A stretch of DNA of 64,000 nucleotides. Origin: Tetraselmis striata (taxonomy: Eukaryota; Chlorophyta; Chlorodendrophyceae; Chlorodendrales; Chlorodendraceae). Made by a program: the position numbers and the translations under genes. Positions 46,128 through 57,694 of this stretch are shown here, one piece after another (the stretch's first letter is position 1; the number at the start of each line of letters is the position of its first letter). The stretch is taken from contig VCJN01002369.1 in assembly GCA_006384855.1 (NCBI GenBank), forward strand, positions 62,001 to 126,000, given 5' to 3'. Below the pieces are notes generated by a model that was not told the DNA's origin, made no database searches, and saw nothing but the letters and a program-made list of their open reading frames with translations.

Positions 46128-47312
46128 CGCGCCGCGCCGCAACCGGTGTTGTCAGCCCGGCAAAGGTGTCGGGGCCTCCCTTCATACACGGCCTTCCACA
46201 GCCGATTTTTTAATCTGGCGGTAAGATACGCGGGCTTGCCGCAGCATCTGACAGGACTAGTCAATGAGTCGTGGTGCCTCAAGCAACAGCACCTGCAGCA
46301 CTGCCGCGACCCAGCGGCAGGCACGGCCCGAGGGTCGCGATGATGTGTCGCCGCCCCTGCCGAACTCATTTCGAAATTTGGATTATATTAAGGATTACTA
46401 CCGGCGGCGCGTACGCGAGTACTCGTTGCGCTAATCCGTACCTGTACCCGTATAACAGCGACGTCATCACTACTGCTGTATTTTCCCGACGATTCGCGAT
46501 GGCAGGCGGTATCCTTTTTTTGTTTTGTTTTTTTCGCCCCCGGGACAGGACTGGCACCAGTGAAACCCTTGCAGCGTCTCTACGACGGCCGTTTAGGCAG
46601 CAATCCAGTTACGGAAAGCCCTGGGTAGGCGAGGCTCCGCTATAGTCATCAAGCAAATTGCCGAAGCATTTCGCAAGACTAATGAGACAGGCGGTATCCT
46701 CGTCTCATTGCTGACGCCTTGTCGGTGTACAATCGGGTAAGGAAATTAAGGTTTTACGGTGTTAAGGGCTGCTGAGGGCTGGGATTTCTAGAAGTCGCGA
46801 CAGGTCCAGCGATAACCTGTAATCCTAATAACTCGTTCCTGCACCTGTTCAAGCGAACTGCGAATAACAACGACGAATCCTCAACACATCAACTCAGCAG
46901 CGCGCTCACTCGTCCTCGCGATTAAAAACAATTCTTGCAGCGATTGTTATTTTTTTGTCGTCCCCGCGCCGGTTCTTCGACGGAGGAAATTGCGACGACT
47001 GAGGATTATCATTACGGTACCACTGAATAAGGACGATGGCTGAATTAAGAACCTTTTCCGATGGCTGAATGGCTCGAGTTCATATCGGAGCTTGAGCGAG
47101 AGGGGCCGCGGGCCGCGGCGTCTCCACTATTTTTCCTTCCTGCGCGTGCCTCTACGTCAGGACGCTCACCCTGCTTTCACGCACCGCGCCTTGATCCCTT
47201 CCACTGCACGCATGCCAGGTGATTCTCAAGTACACGACCATTCAGGGAGTGCTGGCAACTTTATCACTCGCGTCACTTGCGTTATCGGCGGGAGCTTGTG
47301 GAGATTGACTGC
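46128..47312. other. Divergent intergenic region of MED17-like and IFT25
   Basis: This region should hold both promoters. It contains a LINE stub (46503-46700) about 380 bp upstream of the MED17-like start and 610 bp upstream of the IFT25 start. A frame just upstream of IFT25 reads MAEWLEFISELERE from 47061 but does not continue into IFT25. Confidence 0.5.
46503..46700 (-). mobile_element. LINE 3'-end stub with 13-bp target-site duplication
   Basis: The direct repeat CAGGCGGTATCCT at 46503-46515 and 46688-46700 flanks an insert. Read on the minus strand, the insert equals the last ~150 bp of the LINE at 18658-18815: it starts ATTAGTCTTGCGAAATGC and ends CCCGGGGGCG plus an A-rich tail (46516-46534, T-rich on the plus strand). 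It is an extreme 5' truncation of the same family. Confidence 0.93.
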
Positions 47313-47556
47313 ATGGCGGACCTCGCGGCGGCTTCTAACGGCGGCAAGGTCATCCTGGCAACCTGCTACGACGAGCGCTTCCCGCCCGAGAGTGTGATAG
47401 ACGGCCAGCCGGATGGATTCTGGGCCACTACTGGCCTGTTCCCGCAGGAGATTGTGGTTGCGCTGCCGGAGGTGTCGGACGTGAGGCGAATCACGACCAA
47501 CAGCCTGCACGGTGCGCGGCGCTCCCGCACGGCCGGCCAGCCACGCGACCCCCCCG

Positions 47557-47597
<41 letters not shown>

Positions 47598-48462
47598 TTC
47601 CCACCTTCACGCACCCCTCATATCGTCGAAACCACCACCCTGCCGCATCTGCAATGTCTTCGCGTGATGCTGTATTCCGGATTGGTGCTGTTTTGCACGC
47701 AGCACTGCTTCTCACCCCTACCGTTCCCGCATGTGGGCGCAGTGAGGAAGATAGTGGTGGAAACTTGCGGCACGGAGCGGCCGACGTCATTCGAGAAGGC
47801 GTACGAGGCTGGTACGTGCCGCCAGATAACCAGTGCATCACACGTTGACGCTAGTATGCCGCATGTTCACTGCCGGATAGGGGCCTAGCTGACTGTTCCC
47901 CACTGTGAGCAGAGCTGTCCAACACCAAGGGCGCCATCCAGACAGAGACCCACCAGGCAGGCCCCCATCCTTAGCGCAGTTTGGAAGCGACAGCCGCCAG
48001 CATATGACGTGCCAATTTGTACGGGTACCCTATTCATCCAGCTGCCATGGCCAGATGGACAAGGCAGGATGGCACGGTGTTGATGTTGTTTCGGGGGGGG
48101 GGGGGGGGGGGGGGGGTATCTTGCTCCCCGGGAGGCCGTCATTGATATCAAATCGTGCGGCATTGCTGGTACAGATCAACGCCCGGGCAAAGTTTGTAAA
48201 GATCATCATCGAGTCGGGGTACAAGAGCTTTGCGGGCCTGAGCAAGTGCGCACCCCCCCAGCCGCCTGCCCTCACACCTTGCTCTGCAGCTCCTGCATGC
48301 GCACTCGCGCCGCAGCCGTAGCTGACGGGTGGCAAATGACCGTCTCTTTCTTGCCTTCCACGCAGGCTGGCGGTCATTGGCGATGGCGAGGCGGTGAGCA
48401 GTGGGGGCGGCGGTGGCGGCGGCGGATACGGCGACGGGGACAGCGACGGCGATGGATTTTGA
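47313..48462 (+). CDS. IFT25: Intraflagellar transport protein 25 (IFT25/HSPB11)
   Basis: IFT25 pairs with IFT27 in the IFT-B complex that moves cargo along cilia; in Chlamydomonas it is a flagellar protein. Five exons are inferred with consistent phases: 47313-47511, 47743-47811, 47913-47956, 48175-48245 and 48366-48462 (159 residues). Exon 1 carries the hallmark of the family: GKVILATCYDERFPPESVID, then FWATTGLFPQEIVVALP. Later blocks are VRKIVVETCGTERPTSFEKA, INARAKFVKIIIESGYKSFA and a Gly-rich end. The fold is a galactose-binding-like jelly roll. The third intron must use a GC donor (CACCAG|GCAGGC): no GT is available before an in-frame stop. Intron 1 carries a 41-base C run about 45 bp from its donor; intron 3 carries a G run (48093-48116). 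The Asp/Gly-rich tail after VIGDGEAVSS is longer than in animal IFT25. Confidence 0.93.
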
Positions 48463-49854
48463 GCTCGGGCCCCGCAGAAATGGGTCTTCAGGCGGGCTGT
48501 GAGCGGCGGACCGCGGACAGTGGAGCTGACATGGCACGGGTAGCGCAATGGGCAGCCACTTGATTTAATTGTTCTTTCAATGTATGGCACCGGTCAGCAT
48601 CATCATTCGAAAGTACATGCGTCCAGATGCTCACGGGTCTTGCGTGGCACCTGTGGCAGGCTTGACAGGCAGAGGGCGATCATGGTCCGGGGTCACATGA
48701 AGGCGGCCGAAGGGGGCGAATGGCTCGGGGTGGGTGGGTGGGGGGGGGGGGGGGGGGGGTGTTTCCTGGTTGGGCTGTCTTTATTAAAGTGCATCCAATA
48801 TACACAGGCAAAGTCCATTAGGTCACTGCATAACAGTATTAACTTCAGAGCCGTTAAGCACCTTTATGTGGCGTAACCCACTGCCAAATAATACTTGGCT
48901 CGTAATTACGTCGCGAAAAATCAGTTGCAGTCGCGTGCCCGAAATTGTTTTTAGGGAGATGAGGCTATACAATCATCACCTCGGAATATCAAATAAAACT
49001 GAAAATCTGCAGGGTGACGGACACCTGACACTGATACATGTTGCTGCTGCAGCACAGCAGCAGCACCATTGATACTGCTAATTTCGACTGCTGCAGACAA
49101 ATTGCTGCGCTGTTTTACACTTTTCCACATATATCACCGCCCCTCGACACCTTTGTGGCTGGGAGGAATGTGATGAGATCATATTAGGGTTTCAGCCCTA
49201 TACTGTATCTCGACCTTCCTGGACACCCTATACGCGATATATACCTGTATTTATACGTAATGTGATGACAAGCTCTGGTGACCATACGGGCGCGGCATCC
49301 CATTGAGTTCTGGCTGTATAGTTGCTATATATATGGCACCAAGAAAGCAGCCGATGTGGGTTTCGATCTCTGTCACCTCTGTCCCTCTGGCTGTAGCGAC
49401 TAGAGATCTTCGAAACAAGAATCCCATATAAAATAGTTGTTTCTTCTTACCGCCTCCTAGCGTTTTAGGTTTAGGGTTTTTAGAGTTTTAAAAAAAAGCC
49501 GCTACTTTTTACGTTGTTGCGACTCCGATGTGCTACATGTTTGCGACATTTTTGCATCGACGACCACGATGTGTGCGGCTACGATTATGCTGTCACGAAT
49601 TTCCTAAAATTTATGGACACGATACAAGTACTATAAAACCACGAGACTAATACCAGTACTTCCAAGAAACCACCGACGGCTATCCCGATACTGGCACCTG
49701 ATACGCTACTGTCCTGTTGTTCCCGTACGCCAGGAATCTTCAGAGGGCGACGCACACAAGGACAGGATCGACCGCCCATCGATAAGTGCCAGTCGCGGCC
49801 AGCGAGCGCAAACCCCCCCCCCCCCCCCCCCCCCCCGCGCGCCCCCCGCACGCG
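48463..49854. other. IFT25 3' flank and intergenic region
   Basis: A G run lies near 48741-48759. From 48780 the DNA is AT-rich with no gene. A telomere-like stretch TTTTAGGTTTAGGGTTTTTAG sits at about 49463-49483, and a C run at 49813-49836 immediately precedes the next gene. Confidence 0.45.
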
Positions 49855-51726
49855 ATGTCAATGCCAGCGTCCCCAGCGGTAGGTGCGCTGCAGCGGAGCG
49901 CCCTACCGAGATGTGCCTCCTCGGCGCAAGCATGCCGCCTTACTCCGCGACAAGCTACGCCTCAGGGGCAGGACCGTCGACTCGGCATTCGTCCCACATG
50001 GCTCACGACAGGCAAGGCGCGCGCATTTTTTGCGTAGCCCTCCTAAAGCCCGCGCAAACCCCGCCGAGTCTACTCGCCGTGCACTCTCTGCAGCAGACGC
50101 TGCATGCATCGTAGACATGCGAAGGGTCACATGCGCGGCTCCCTCTCCGGGATGGGGGCAGGCAGCCCTCGCAAGAACACTGACATGCGCAAAACTGTCA
50201 TTAATTGGGATTTCGGCATGGCTCAATCGTACCGGGCGCTAATTGGATATTTGTGTACTTGACTGCTGCAGTGACTCGTCGCGAGGTAACGGTGTGCGTC
50301 GGGGAGCTTGAGCACTTGGCGGCATCATCGGAGGACAACGTACAGCCGGTACGTGTACCCCCCCCCCCCCCCCCCCCCCCCCCCGCGACGACAACATACC
50401 CAAAGAAATATGAAACGTAGAATGAAGGCATTACGGTAACAATACTTCACTTGTGTCAGGTGGAGGTAGAGACCGTGGCGACGCCCGGGACCTGCTGCGA
50501 GGAGGCAGCTGCTACTTCTGCGGCAGCCATACAGAATGTAGAACATGCTGTGGAATTTGAGGAGGTCATCGTGGAGGTGTCAGCCGCAGCCTGCCGCGGT
50601 AGCACCGCGCTGCATGACTAATGGCAATGATTGCCGCTCATCGCAGGTGCTCACCGCTGGCGTCACCATGTCTGCAGGTCGAGGAGATCTCGCTGCAGGA
50701 GAGGCTACAGGGTGTGGACTACGCGAAAGTGGGCATGTGCATCGTCGGCGGCGTTGGTCTAGGGCTTGCTGCCATCCCTCTTCTGGTGCGGCAGCCGCCC
50801 AAGTTCCCCCCGACGGATTCACAACGATCTTATCCCTATACCGGCCGATCATACACCTGTCGCAATGCACACCCCACCCAACACCGTATTTGGCTGACGG
50901 GTGGCGAGTATTCCACCAGATGGTGCGGGAGCATATGTCGCGAATGCCCGAGCGGACACGCAGCAGCAGGTGAGCGGCGAAGCCAGCCAATAGTGAGATG
51001 GAGGATGAGTTTGTAGAGAAGAGCATTGGGGGGCCTGAGCACCCCCGGCAGCTTCTGCCCAGGATTGTGTGTAAGTGCTTTGAGCAAGTTGCATAGTTTA
51101 GCTTGATTAAGCCCGCTTGTATAAGTCAAATTCACGTAGCCTCGCGGGTCGTACTTTGGAGACTGACGCAAGTCTCCTAAGCAACGCATAGCTCAACCGA
51201 AAAAATGAACCTACTTACACCAAATACCACCTCAAGTTCAGCTTTACAACGCGGGCGTAAGGAAGCCGGCCATCATAGGCCGCTTAACAGTTCCTTGTGA
51301 GTGAGACCCATGGTTTTGCCACCAGTACGTTGTCAAGCGTAAATGAGCTCAATTCGGTACTATGGAGTGCAGCCTGCCCGGAATGGACTTACGCACAAGC
51401 CTGCCTCTGCGCCCCGGCCCTGGCCTACAGCCTCTGAGTGTATATGCAGGCCATGTGCTTACGCCCCGTCACTCGATCTGCTTGGCTGTCACCGCAGGTC
51501 CCGGCATGATAGCGACATCACGGACAATGGGAGGCCACGGGGTCGGCGCGCCGACCGACCCTATCCAGGCTACGGCGGCGGTGGCGACGGAGGAAATTGG
51601 AACCTTGGCAACGGATGGGATTTCGGCAGTGGTGGGGGTGGGGATGGCGGCGGCGATGGCAGTGGTGGGGGTGACGGCGGTGGTGGCGGTGGTGGCGGCG
51701 GTGGTGGCGGCGGTGGGGGCGAGTAG
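49855..51726 (+). CDS. Plastid-type single-span membrane protein, Gly-rich C-terminus (paralogue A)
   Basis: Function unknown. Six exons are inferred: 49855-50011, 50272-50348, 50460-50576, 50678-50785, 50920-50969 and 51498-51726 (245 residues). The leader MSMPASPAVGALQRSALPRC looks like a plastid transit peptide. Exons 2-4 are paralogous to exons 2-4 of the gene at 53912: EHLAASSEDN, VEVETVATPGTCCEEAA ending EEVIVE, and SLQERLQGVDYAKVGM, followed by a hydrophobic span (IVGGVGLGLAAIPLL). After that the genes diverge completely: here a short basic exon leads into PYPGYGGGGDGGNWNLG and a poly-Gly tail. Intron 1 is modelled with a GC donor (CAG|GCAAGG), giving the right phase, but a GT site near 49880 would also be possible. 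Exons 5-6 are the least certain. It could be a diverged duplicate or a pseudogene with a captured tail. Confidence 0.55.
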
Positions 51727-53911
51727 AGAGGGCTGGTAAAGAAGAAACCCCGCCACACTTAGCCATGCGGCTCCGAACGAGTGCGCAACCATGCTGCCTC
51801 GTCGCAATTGCGCAGATCCCCGGCAAAGGACGTCACATTGCACATGGCACTCGAGCTCCCGAGCTTCACATGTCGGCCACATGCTCCTTTGCACAAGTAC
51901 GGCAATATAATTGCCACTACTTGATGACGCAAGATGCGACGCTGCGGATGTGCATGGGCGCAGCCTGCTAGGGCAAGGGTACTAAGCTTTACCCTGAACG
52001 TATACCCTCCAATGCGCTCCAAGGGCAGCTATGACGGCGGTGTTGGGACAGTACCTCGTACGGTCCTGTGGTGTGGTCGGCCCGGTTCCAGACCGGTACC
52101 CAAGATCTACAATATCGGATGATAACACCCAAGTTCGATCGGCACCGTTTTCGACCTTCATATCTCAACATGGTTTTGGAGCTAAGGTGGCAAGGTGTTA
52201 CGTCAAGAGACCGGGGTTCGACTCCCACTTGAAGCACAAATTTCAAGATTCCACGGGTTCTACTTCTTCCGCTGTATAGGCGCAAGTCGGATTCGTAGCT
52301 TCCGGAGATGCAATCATCAATTCCCAAGAATGTCCTTCATCCAGGCTCACGTGCTGATGATTTCGGGTCCTGTGGCTCACGTCCTTGGATCTCAACCCTG
52401 ACTTTCCGGTCCTCCCTCTCCTCGGGACCAAGAGGGGCGTCGGGACAGTACCTCGAATATTAGTGTGGCGCTGTCCTTGGCCCGGTTTAGACCGGTATAC
52501 ATGCTCTACAATATCGGGTGATAAGTCCGATTTCGAGCTTGATGTCTCAACCGGCGGCATTGCCTGCACGGAGTTGTTGGACGAGGCCGGAAGTCGAGCT
52601 TCTATTGCGCATGGCAACTGAGCGAACCATATAGACTGAGTCAATGTGCAACGGGTGTAGTTTCTAGCTGCTAGCTCGAAGCGACTGCTCATAATTCCTG
52701 GGGAAACGCCATTATTTTCTCTATTGCTTTGCTTCGAGCGTTGCGCTGCACAGTTGCACACTGTCCAGGCATGTTCGCTCAAAGTGGAGCTAGACGCCGA
52801 GAGAAGGCGCGGGCCGAGTGATGCCGCTGATGCCTTGTCGCTAGCAGTGTTCTAATAATGATAGAACATGCGGCTCGCTGTAGTGTGATACGGTATGGTA
52901 TAAAGGCTTAGCGCGCCACGTCCTGGGTCGTACGTAGCATGTAGTATGTATACGGGTGCTGCCGAACGTAGTATTGCGGCATATACAATAGTTTTCTGTA
53001 CAACATGAAGTAATGTCTTTGCCTGGCTTATTCAATGCCCATATATACACCTTTCGTCTGGCAGTCTGTCCGTCACAACATTGCTGTAAACACACGGAAT
53101 AAAGTTGCGCCTCTGGGGGTACTAGTATACCTCAAACATGTGATGTGTCGTCTCATTATGATAGCACACCGGGCCTCAGACATGCTATTAGACACCATCA
53201 TCCGGCCACCGACGCCGCTAATACTGCTCTGATATGGTTCCATGTGATCCTCATGCTGGGATATCATGTCCTTAGGCATACGGCCTGAAGCTTTGCGTAC
53301 AGCATACGGCTTACCATCCCTCTGCCTTTACCTTTGTGATGATCCCATATAAAGCGACCTTATGCCGCTTCAAATAAACTTCTAAAGCATATAATTAACA
53401 GTAATTGCCTTTATTAATTCTTCATGAAGTGACAGATCAGCAAATGCTTTCCAGACTGGCAGATAAGGGGCTATCTATCAAAGAAACGTCCACGGAGTCG
53501 TCGGGCATCCCGCATCTGCGTTCGCGTCAATCATTTTCAGTCAGCAATGACGGAGTCATTTTCCGGGAAACACTCGTATCGTATCATCTCCGGCAAGATC
53601 AGAGGATTCACGTAATCATATCACGGCGAAGCACGCGCCGAGGGAGCCGCGCCGCCCCGCGAGGCCGACAACTGCGTGCGTCCCTCGCGATTAGTCGCTA
53701 CTAGGCATCACCCGCCCGCCGCCTCAATCGCGTCTGATAAACCTCACGTGCCTCGCCGTGTGCTCCGCTCCAACTGTCGCCCCCGAGCCCCGTTCATTCA
53801 CGTTGTACCCACACTACCCCTGCGTGAGGCCCATCACCGCGGCACAGCCGACCGCGCCGCTCCGGTCGGGCGCCACCTGCCAACCGCCGCCGGCCCGCCG
53901 CCACCTGCGCG
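51727..53911. other. Intergenic region between paralogues A and B
   Basis: No gene was recognised. It contains a two-copy repeat (52031-52570) and AT-rich sequence (52840-53420), then a GC-rich stretch that probably carries the promoter of paralogue B. A frame near 53405-53704 matches no family. Confidence 0.45.
52031..52570. repeat. Two diverged direct copies of ~130 bp
   Basis: GGGACAGTACCTCG ... GCCCGGTT(C/T)AGACCGGTA ... CTACAATATCGG(A/G)TGATAA and ATGTCTCAACCGG-type ends occur at about 52042-52175 and again at 52441-52560, in direct orientation about 400 bp apart. The segment between ends with GACCGGGGTTCGACTCCCAC (52210-52229), which resembles a tRNA B box. Confidence 0.65.
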
Positions 53912-56900
53912 ATGGCGATGCCGGCCGCCGCGATGACGCAGCTGCGCGCCACGTCACGCTGCGGGGTCCAGGCGCCAGGACACCGTCTCGTTGCGCGGGC
54001 ACCGGCGCATGGGGCGCGTGCTCTTCGATCCAGCCTGCGCGTGGGGCTGCCGTCAGGTGAGCGGCGGGCCGACGGGCGATCCCCCCCCCCCCCCCCCCCC
54101 ACCTCCACCGCCCCCGCCCCCGTCGAAATGCAGCACCCAACCACCTTGCCGCGCCGATCTTGCGGCAGCAGCAGTTTCACTCCCAGATATCTAGCGTTGG
54201 GATGACTCGGCAGCCTCGTGTCTGGAGCCGAGACACAGCAGGCAGCGCAAAGGCCGGACGCAAACGGGGAAATATCGGATGACAGAAAAAAAATCAAAGA
54301 ACAAACTGATAATGAAATAAAAGGAAAAGAGAACTCATCATTAAGAGGGGGGCTCGGGAAGCAAGATCCGATCGCACAGGGCACTTACAGCGCTGCGATC
54401 CGCGGTTGTAGAGCCTCTGCGCCGGATAGCCGCGCGCGGCGCGGAACTAGATGACTTGGCGGCATCGGAGGAGAAAGCAAAACCGGTATGCAGCTGCCGA
54501 GACATGCCCCCCCCCCCCCCCCCCCCCTCTCCCCCCAAAGTTGAATCGCAATCATGTACCAAAGTGTCTTGCAGTGACGCGGGCTCCAGCAGGGTTGAGG
54601 TGCCGCGCTGACGGTCGGCGGTTCCTACCCCTGCCAGGCGGAGGTGGAGACCGTGGCCTCGCCCGGGGCATGCTGCGAGGAGAAGGCCGCCGCTGCGGCT
54701 GCCGCGGCCGCCACCGCCGCGGAGGAGGAGGACATCGTCATCGTGGAGGTGGCGCGCCCCCCCCCCCCCCCCCCCCCCCGCCCCTTCCACACAAACTCCG
54801 CAGCACCCCGTGACAGAGGCATCGGGGCAGGGAGATCGCCCGCTCGGCGCTCGGCCTCACGCCCCGGGTGGCGGCGAGCGCAGGTGGAGCAGAGCCCGCT
54901 GATGGAGAGGCTGCAGAGCGTGGACTACGTGAAGGCGGGCATGTACACCGGGGCGGGCCTGCTGGGCCTCACCCTCACCATCGCCCTCTTCCGGGTGCGC
55001 CCCCCACCCCCCCCCGCTTCAACCTCCCACCTCCAACCTCCCCCGCACCCACCTGCTTCCATGCATCCCGCTGGGCTGCCGGCTGACCGGGCGCCTCGCG
55101 GCCGGGCCAGACGGGGCGCAAGTACATGGCGCCAAAGGCCAAGCGGAAGCGCACCGTGAACAAGAACAAGCTGCTGGTGGACAAGCTCAACGAGTTCCTG
55201 CCCGCAAAGCGCGCAGAGCTCACGCCGCAGGCGACCAAGATGCTCATGTTCCAGACCGGCTTCACCGGCACCGAGGTCTTCCGCAAGTGGGTCCCTGCCC
55301 CCCTCCCCCCCCCCCCCCCCCCCCTTTTGCTCATCACCACATCCCCGCCCGCGGTGCTCTTTGGGGACTGCTGATGCACACCTGCGGTGGTGGCGATGTG
55401 AACATATCTCTGCATGGGCACAGGTACCATAGGCATGCGGCCGTATGTTTGTATGCGCGCAAACACACTGCATGCTCGCACAGAGAATCCTCCGGGGCTC
55501 AGCCCCCCCCCCCCCCCCCCCCCCCCCACCTTGCCCTCCCCTCCCCTGTTACGCTCCTTTTTGTTAAGGACGCAGGGCGGCAATGCACGGGCGAATGCAT
55601 CGGCAATCGAGTGCACGGCGGATACGCCTACATCATGTGCATAGATAGGGTGGCCTGGGAGGGGGGAATTCGCAGACGCCGGTACCCTAAGCTTTGGGTC
55701 GGCGCACTGCTGTTGGTTTGGACCCCCCCAACCAAGAGGGGAGCATCAAGAGGGCAAGGGGGGGGGGGGGGGGGGCTATGAGATGTACCAATGTAGGCCA
55801 TCAGAGTCCGCGTGCGTGGATGGATGCAGTGTGGCAATGCGAGCCATTGTCTTTAGGGTGGCATCCGAGCCCGAGCTCGGTGGCAGGGGATGTATACCCT
55901 GTGTTAGGGCGTGGCCAGATCCTGCCGCCGCCCCACCCACGCGCGTACCGGATGCGCCTGATGCCCTCCCCCGCCCCCCCTGGGTGGCGCGCAGGTTCCT
56001 GTGGTACCTCTTGCGCGAGCGCAAGTTTGACCAGGACGCGATCACGGACCTGAGCCAGCTGAAGAGCGTGCTGGGGCTGTCGGACGAGCAGGTGGCGGAC
56101 GCGCTGTCGGAGCGCTCGAAGCGCGTCTACGAGAAATACGGCACCCTCATCATGTGAGCCCCCCCCCCCCCCCCCTCCCCCCACGGTGCAGCAGCCGTCC
56201 GGCTTGGTGCGGCTGCGGCTGCGGGGAGGCGGAAGACCACTGGCAGAGCAGGTGCCTTTTAGGGTTTACTTACAATGAGTGTAGGTTTTTAGGTTTTTCA
56301 TGTAGGGTTAAATGAGCCGGGGAGGACCTGGCCCGATATGGAGTTTTGGGTTTGGAGGGTTTGAAGTGTGGGTTTTAATGCACTGAGGGCGATGCGCTCG
56401 CTTCGAACCCTAGAGATCTTAACACCCACTGCACCGTGGGCAGTATGGACTGATCTAGGGTATGTCAATGCATTTAGGGTTTTATGCGATAAAGAGGTTT
56501 GTTGTTAAAAGGGACCACTTCAAAAAACAATATGGGAAATTTGCGGAAACATGGTGGAAAGCTAACCAGTTTTGCAAAAAGGTTTTCATTAGGGTATGGA
56601 GCCGGTACAGGGTTTCGGAGTTGCAGGTGGCTGAGGAGACATGCAAGGAATCAGGCGTGGCGGATTGCCGAGCATCGGTGGACACCGGTAGATTTAGATT
56701 TGGTTGGGGGGCGAGAGGGGGGGGAGGGGGTTTACAGGGGCGCCGCTGCGCCGTGGCTGACCGACCTCCGGGCGGGGCGCTGCAGGAACACCGCCGGCAT
56801 GACCGCGGAGGGCGCCACGCGGAAGGCGACCGGCCGCGCGCTGTTCAGCAAGCTGCTGTATATCTCCGAGTCGGAGGAGGTGCTGGCGCAGGGCTCGGAG

Positions 56901-57694
56901 GCTGCGCAGAAGCTCAGCGTGATGGAGGTGCCCCCCCCCCCCCCCCCCCCTTTCCGGCCTCTCTGCGGCCATCGAGGCCCCTCAGCCCACACACACTTCC
57001 CCATGTTCCCCCTCATGAGAAGCAGGTCGCCTCTGATGGTCACGCCGCTGAACCCCCCCCCCCCCCCCCCCCCGGCCCTCCCTAACCCCACGCGGCGGAT
57101 GTCTGCGCTGCAGCTCTTCGGTGCCACAGAGCGGGACGCGTCGGATCTGCGCATCGTGAGCCTCTACGACGTCGACATGGACAAGCTGGACCAGATGGCG
57201 GTGAGGCCCCCGCAGCCCCCCGGGTCGCCCCATGTGCCCTCCCGCCACAGAATCCTCCCCCTTCCCAAAGTGTCGAAAATTCGGCGTGAGTAGCATTTAT
57301 ACAAAAGTGAAGGGCACAACCTGCAGGGTTTCAATATGGAGGTTGCCGTCAAGTATCAACAATTGGCTAATAACGCACCCGTCGGCACGCTTACGGGCGA
57401 GTGGGGGTAGTGGGGATGGAAGGAGGGGGGTTGTGGGGATGGGGTGGGGGTGGGGGTAGGGATTGGGGGTTGAGGGGGGGGGGGGGGGGAGGATGGGGGG
57501 GAGTTCAGGGTTTCTAAAACCCTAAAAACCCGATTGGGGATGGAGGTGTGATGTGGGATGGGGTGGGCGTGCGGTGGCTCACCATCCCGATCCCCATGTG
57601 CCTTTTCCAGCAAGCGTCGTCCATGGAGTTGACAGCCGACGAGGACATCAGCCCCGGGCAGCCAAAGGGTGACGGCAAGGGCGGCTCCGCTTAG
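53912..57694 (+). CDS. Conserved plastid-type membrane-anchored protein (paralogue B)
   Basis: Nine exons are inferred, all phases consistent: 53912-54056, 54412-54485, 54638-54748, 54884-54994, 55111-55286, 55995-56153, 56786-56927, 57114-57200 and 57611-57694 (362 residues). The leader MAMPAAAMTQLRATSRCGVQ is a plastid-like transit peptide. An Ala/Glu-rich stretch, then one membrane span (MYTGAGLLGLTLTIALF, ~110-126), a basic segment (KAKRKRTVNKNKL) and a helical domain follow: FRKFLWYLLRERKFDQDAIT, LGLSDEQVADALSERSKRVY, RKATGRALFSKLLYISESEE, VFGATERDASDLRIVSL. I recall plant plastid proteins with this succession (helical repeats ending FGxTxxDxxxLRI) but cannot name the family with confidence. 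Seven of its eight introns carry a C run of nine or more close to the donor. The first four exons are duplicated upstream in paralogue A. Confidence 0.78.
56255..56480 (+). repeat. Telomere-like TTTAGGG motifs in intron 6 of paralogue B
   Basis: TTTTAGGGTTTA (56267), TAGGTTTTTAGGTTTTTC (about 56281-56299), TGTAGGGTT, GAACCCTAGAG (56404) and ATTTAGGGTTTTATG (56470) occur within 220 bp. They resemble the plant/algal telomere repeat TTTAGGG but are scattered and not in tandem. Related motifs lie near 49463 and 57507-57535. Confidence 0.45.

Noticed and set aside
46125..46142. Alternative upstream start of the MED17-like gene at 46142
   Set aside because: That codon is TTG; the first ATG in frame is at 46127.
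47061..47160. MAEWLEFISELERE as an upstream start for IFT25
   Set aside because: The frame does not reach the IFT25 exon, no splice pair with correct phase was evident, and ATG 47313 matches the family's short N-terminus.
52185..52240. tRNA or tRNA-derived SINE suggested by GGTTCGACTCC
   Set aside because: The B-box-like motif is present, but the flanking bases do not form a proper T-stem and no A box or acceptor stem could be drawn; left as a note only.
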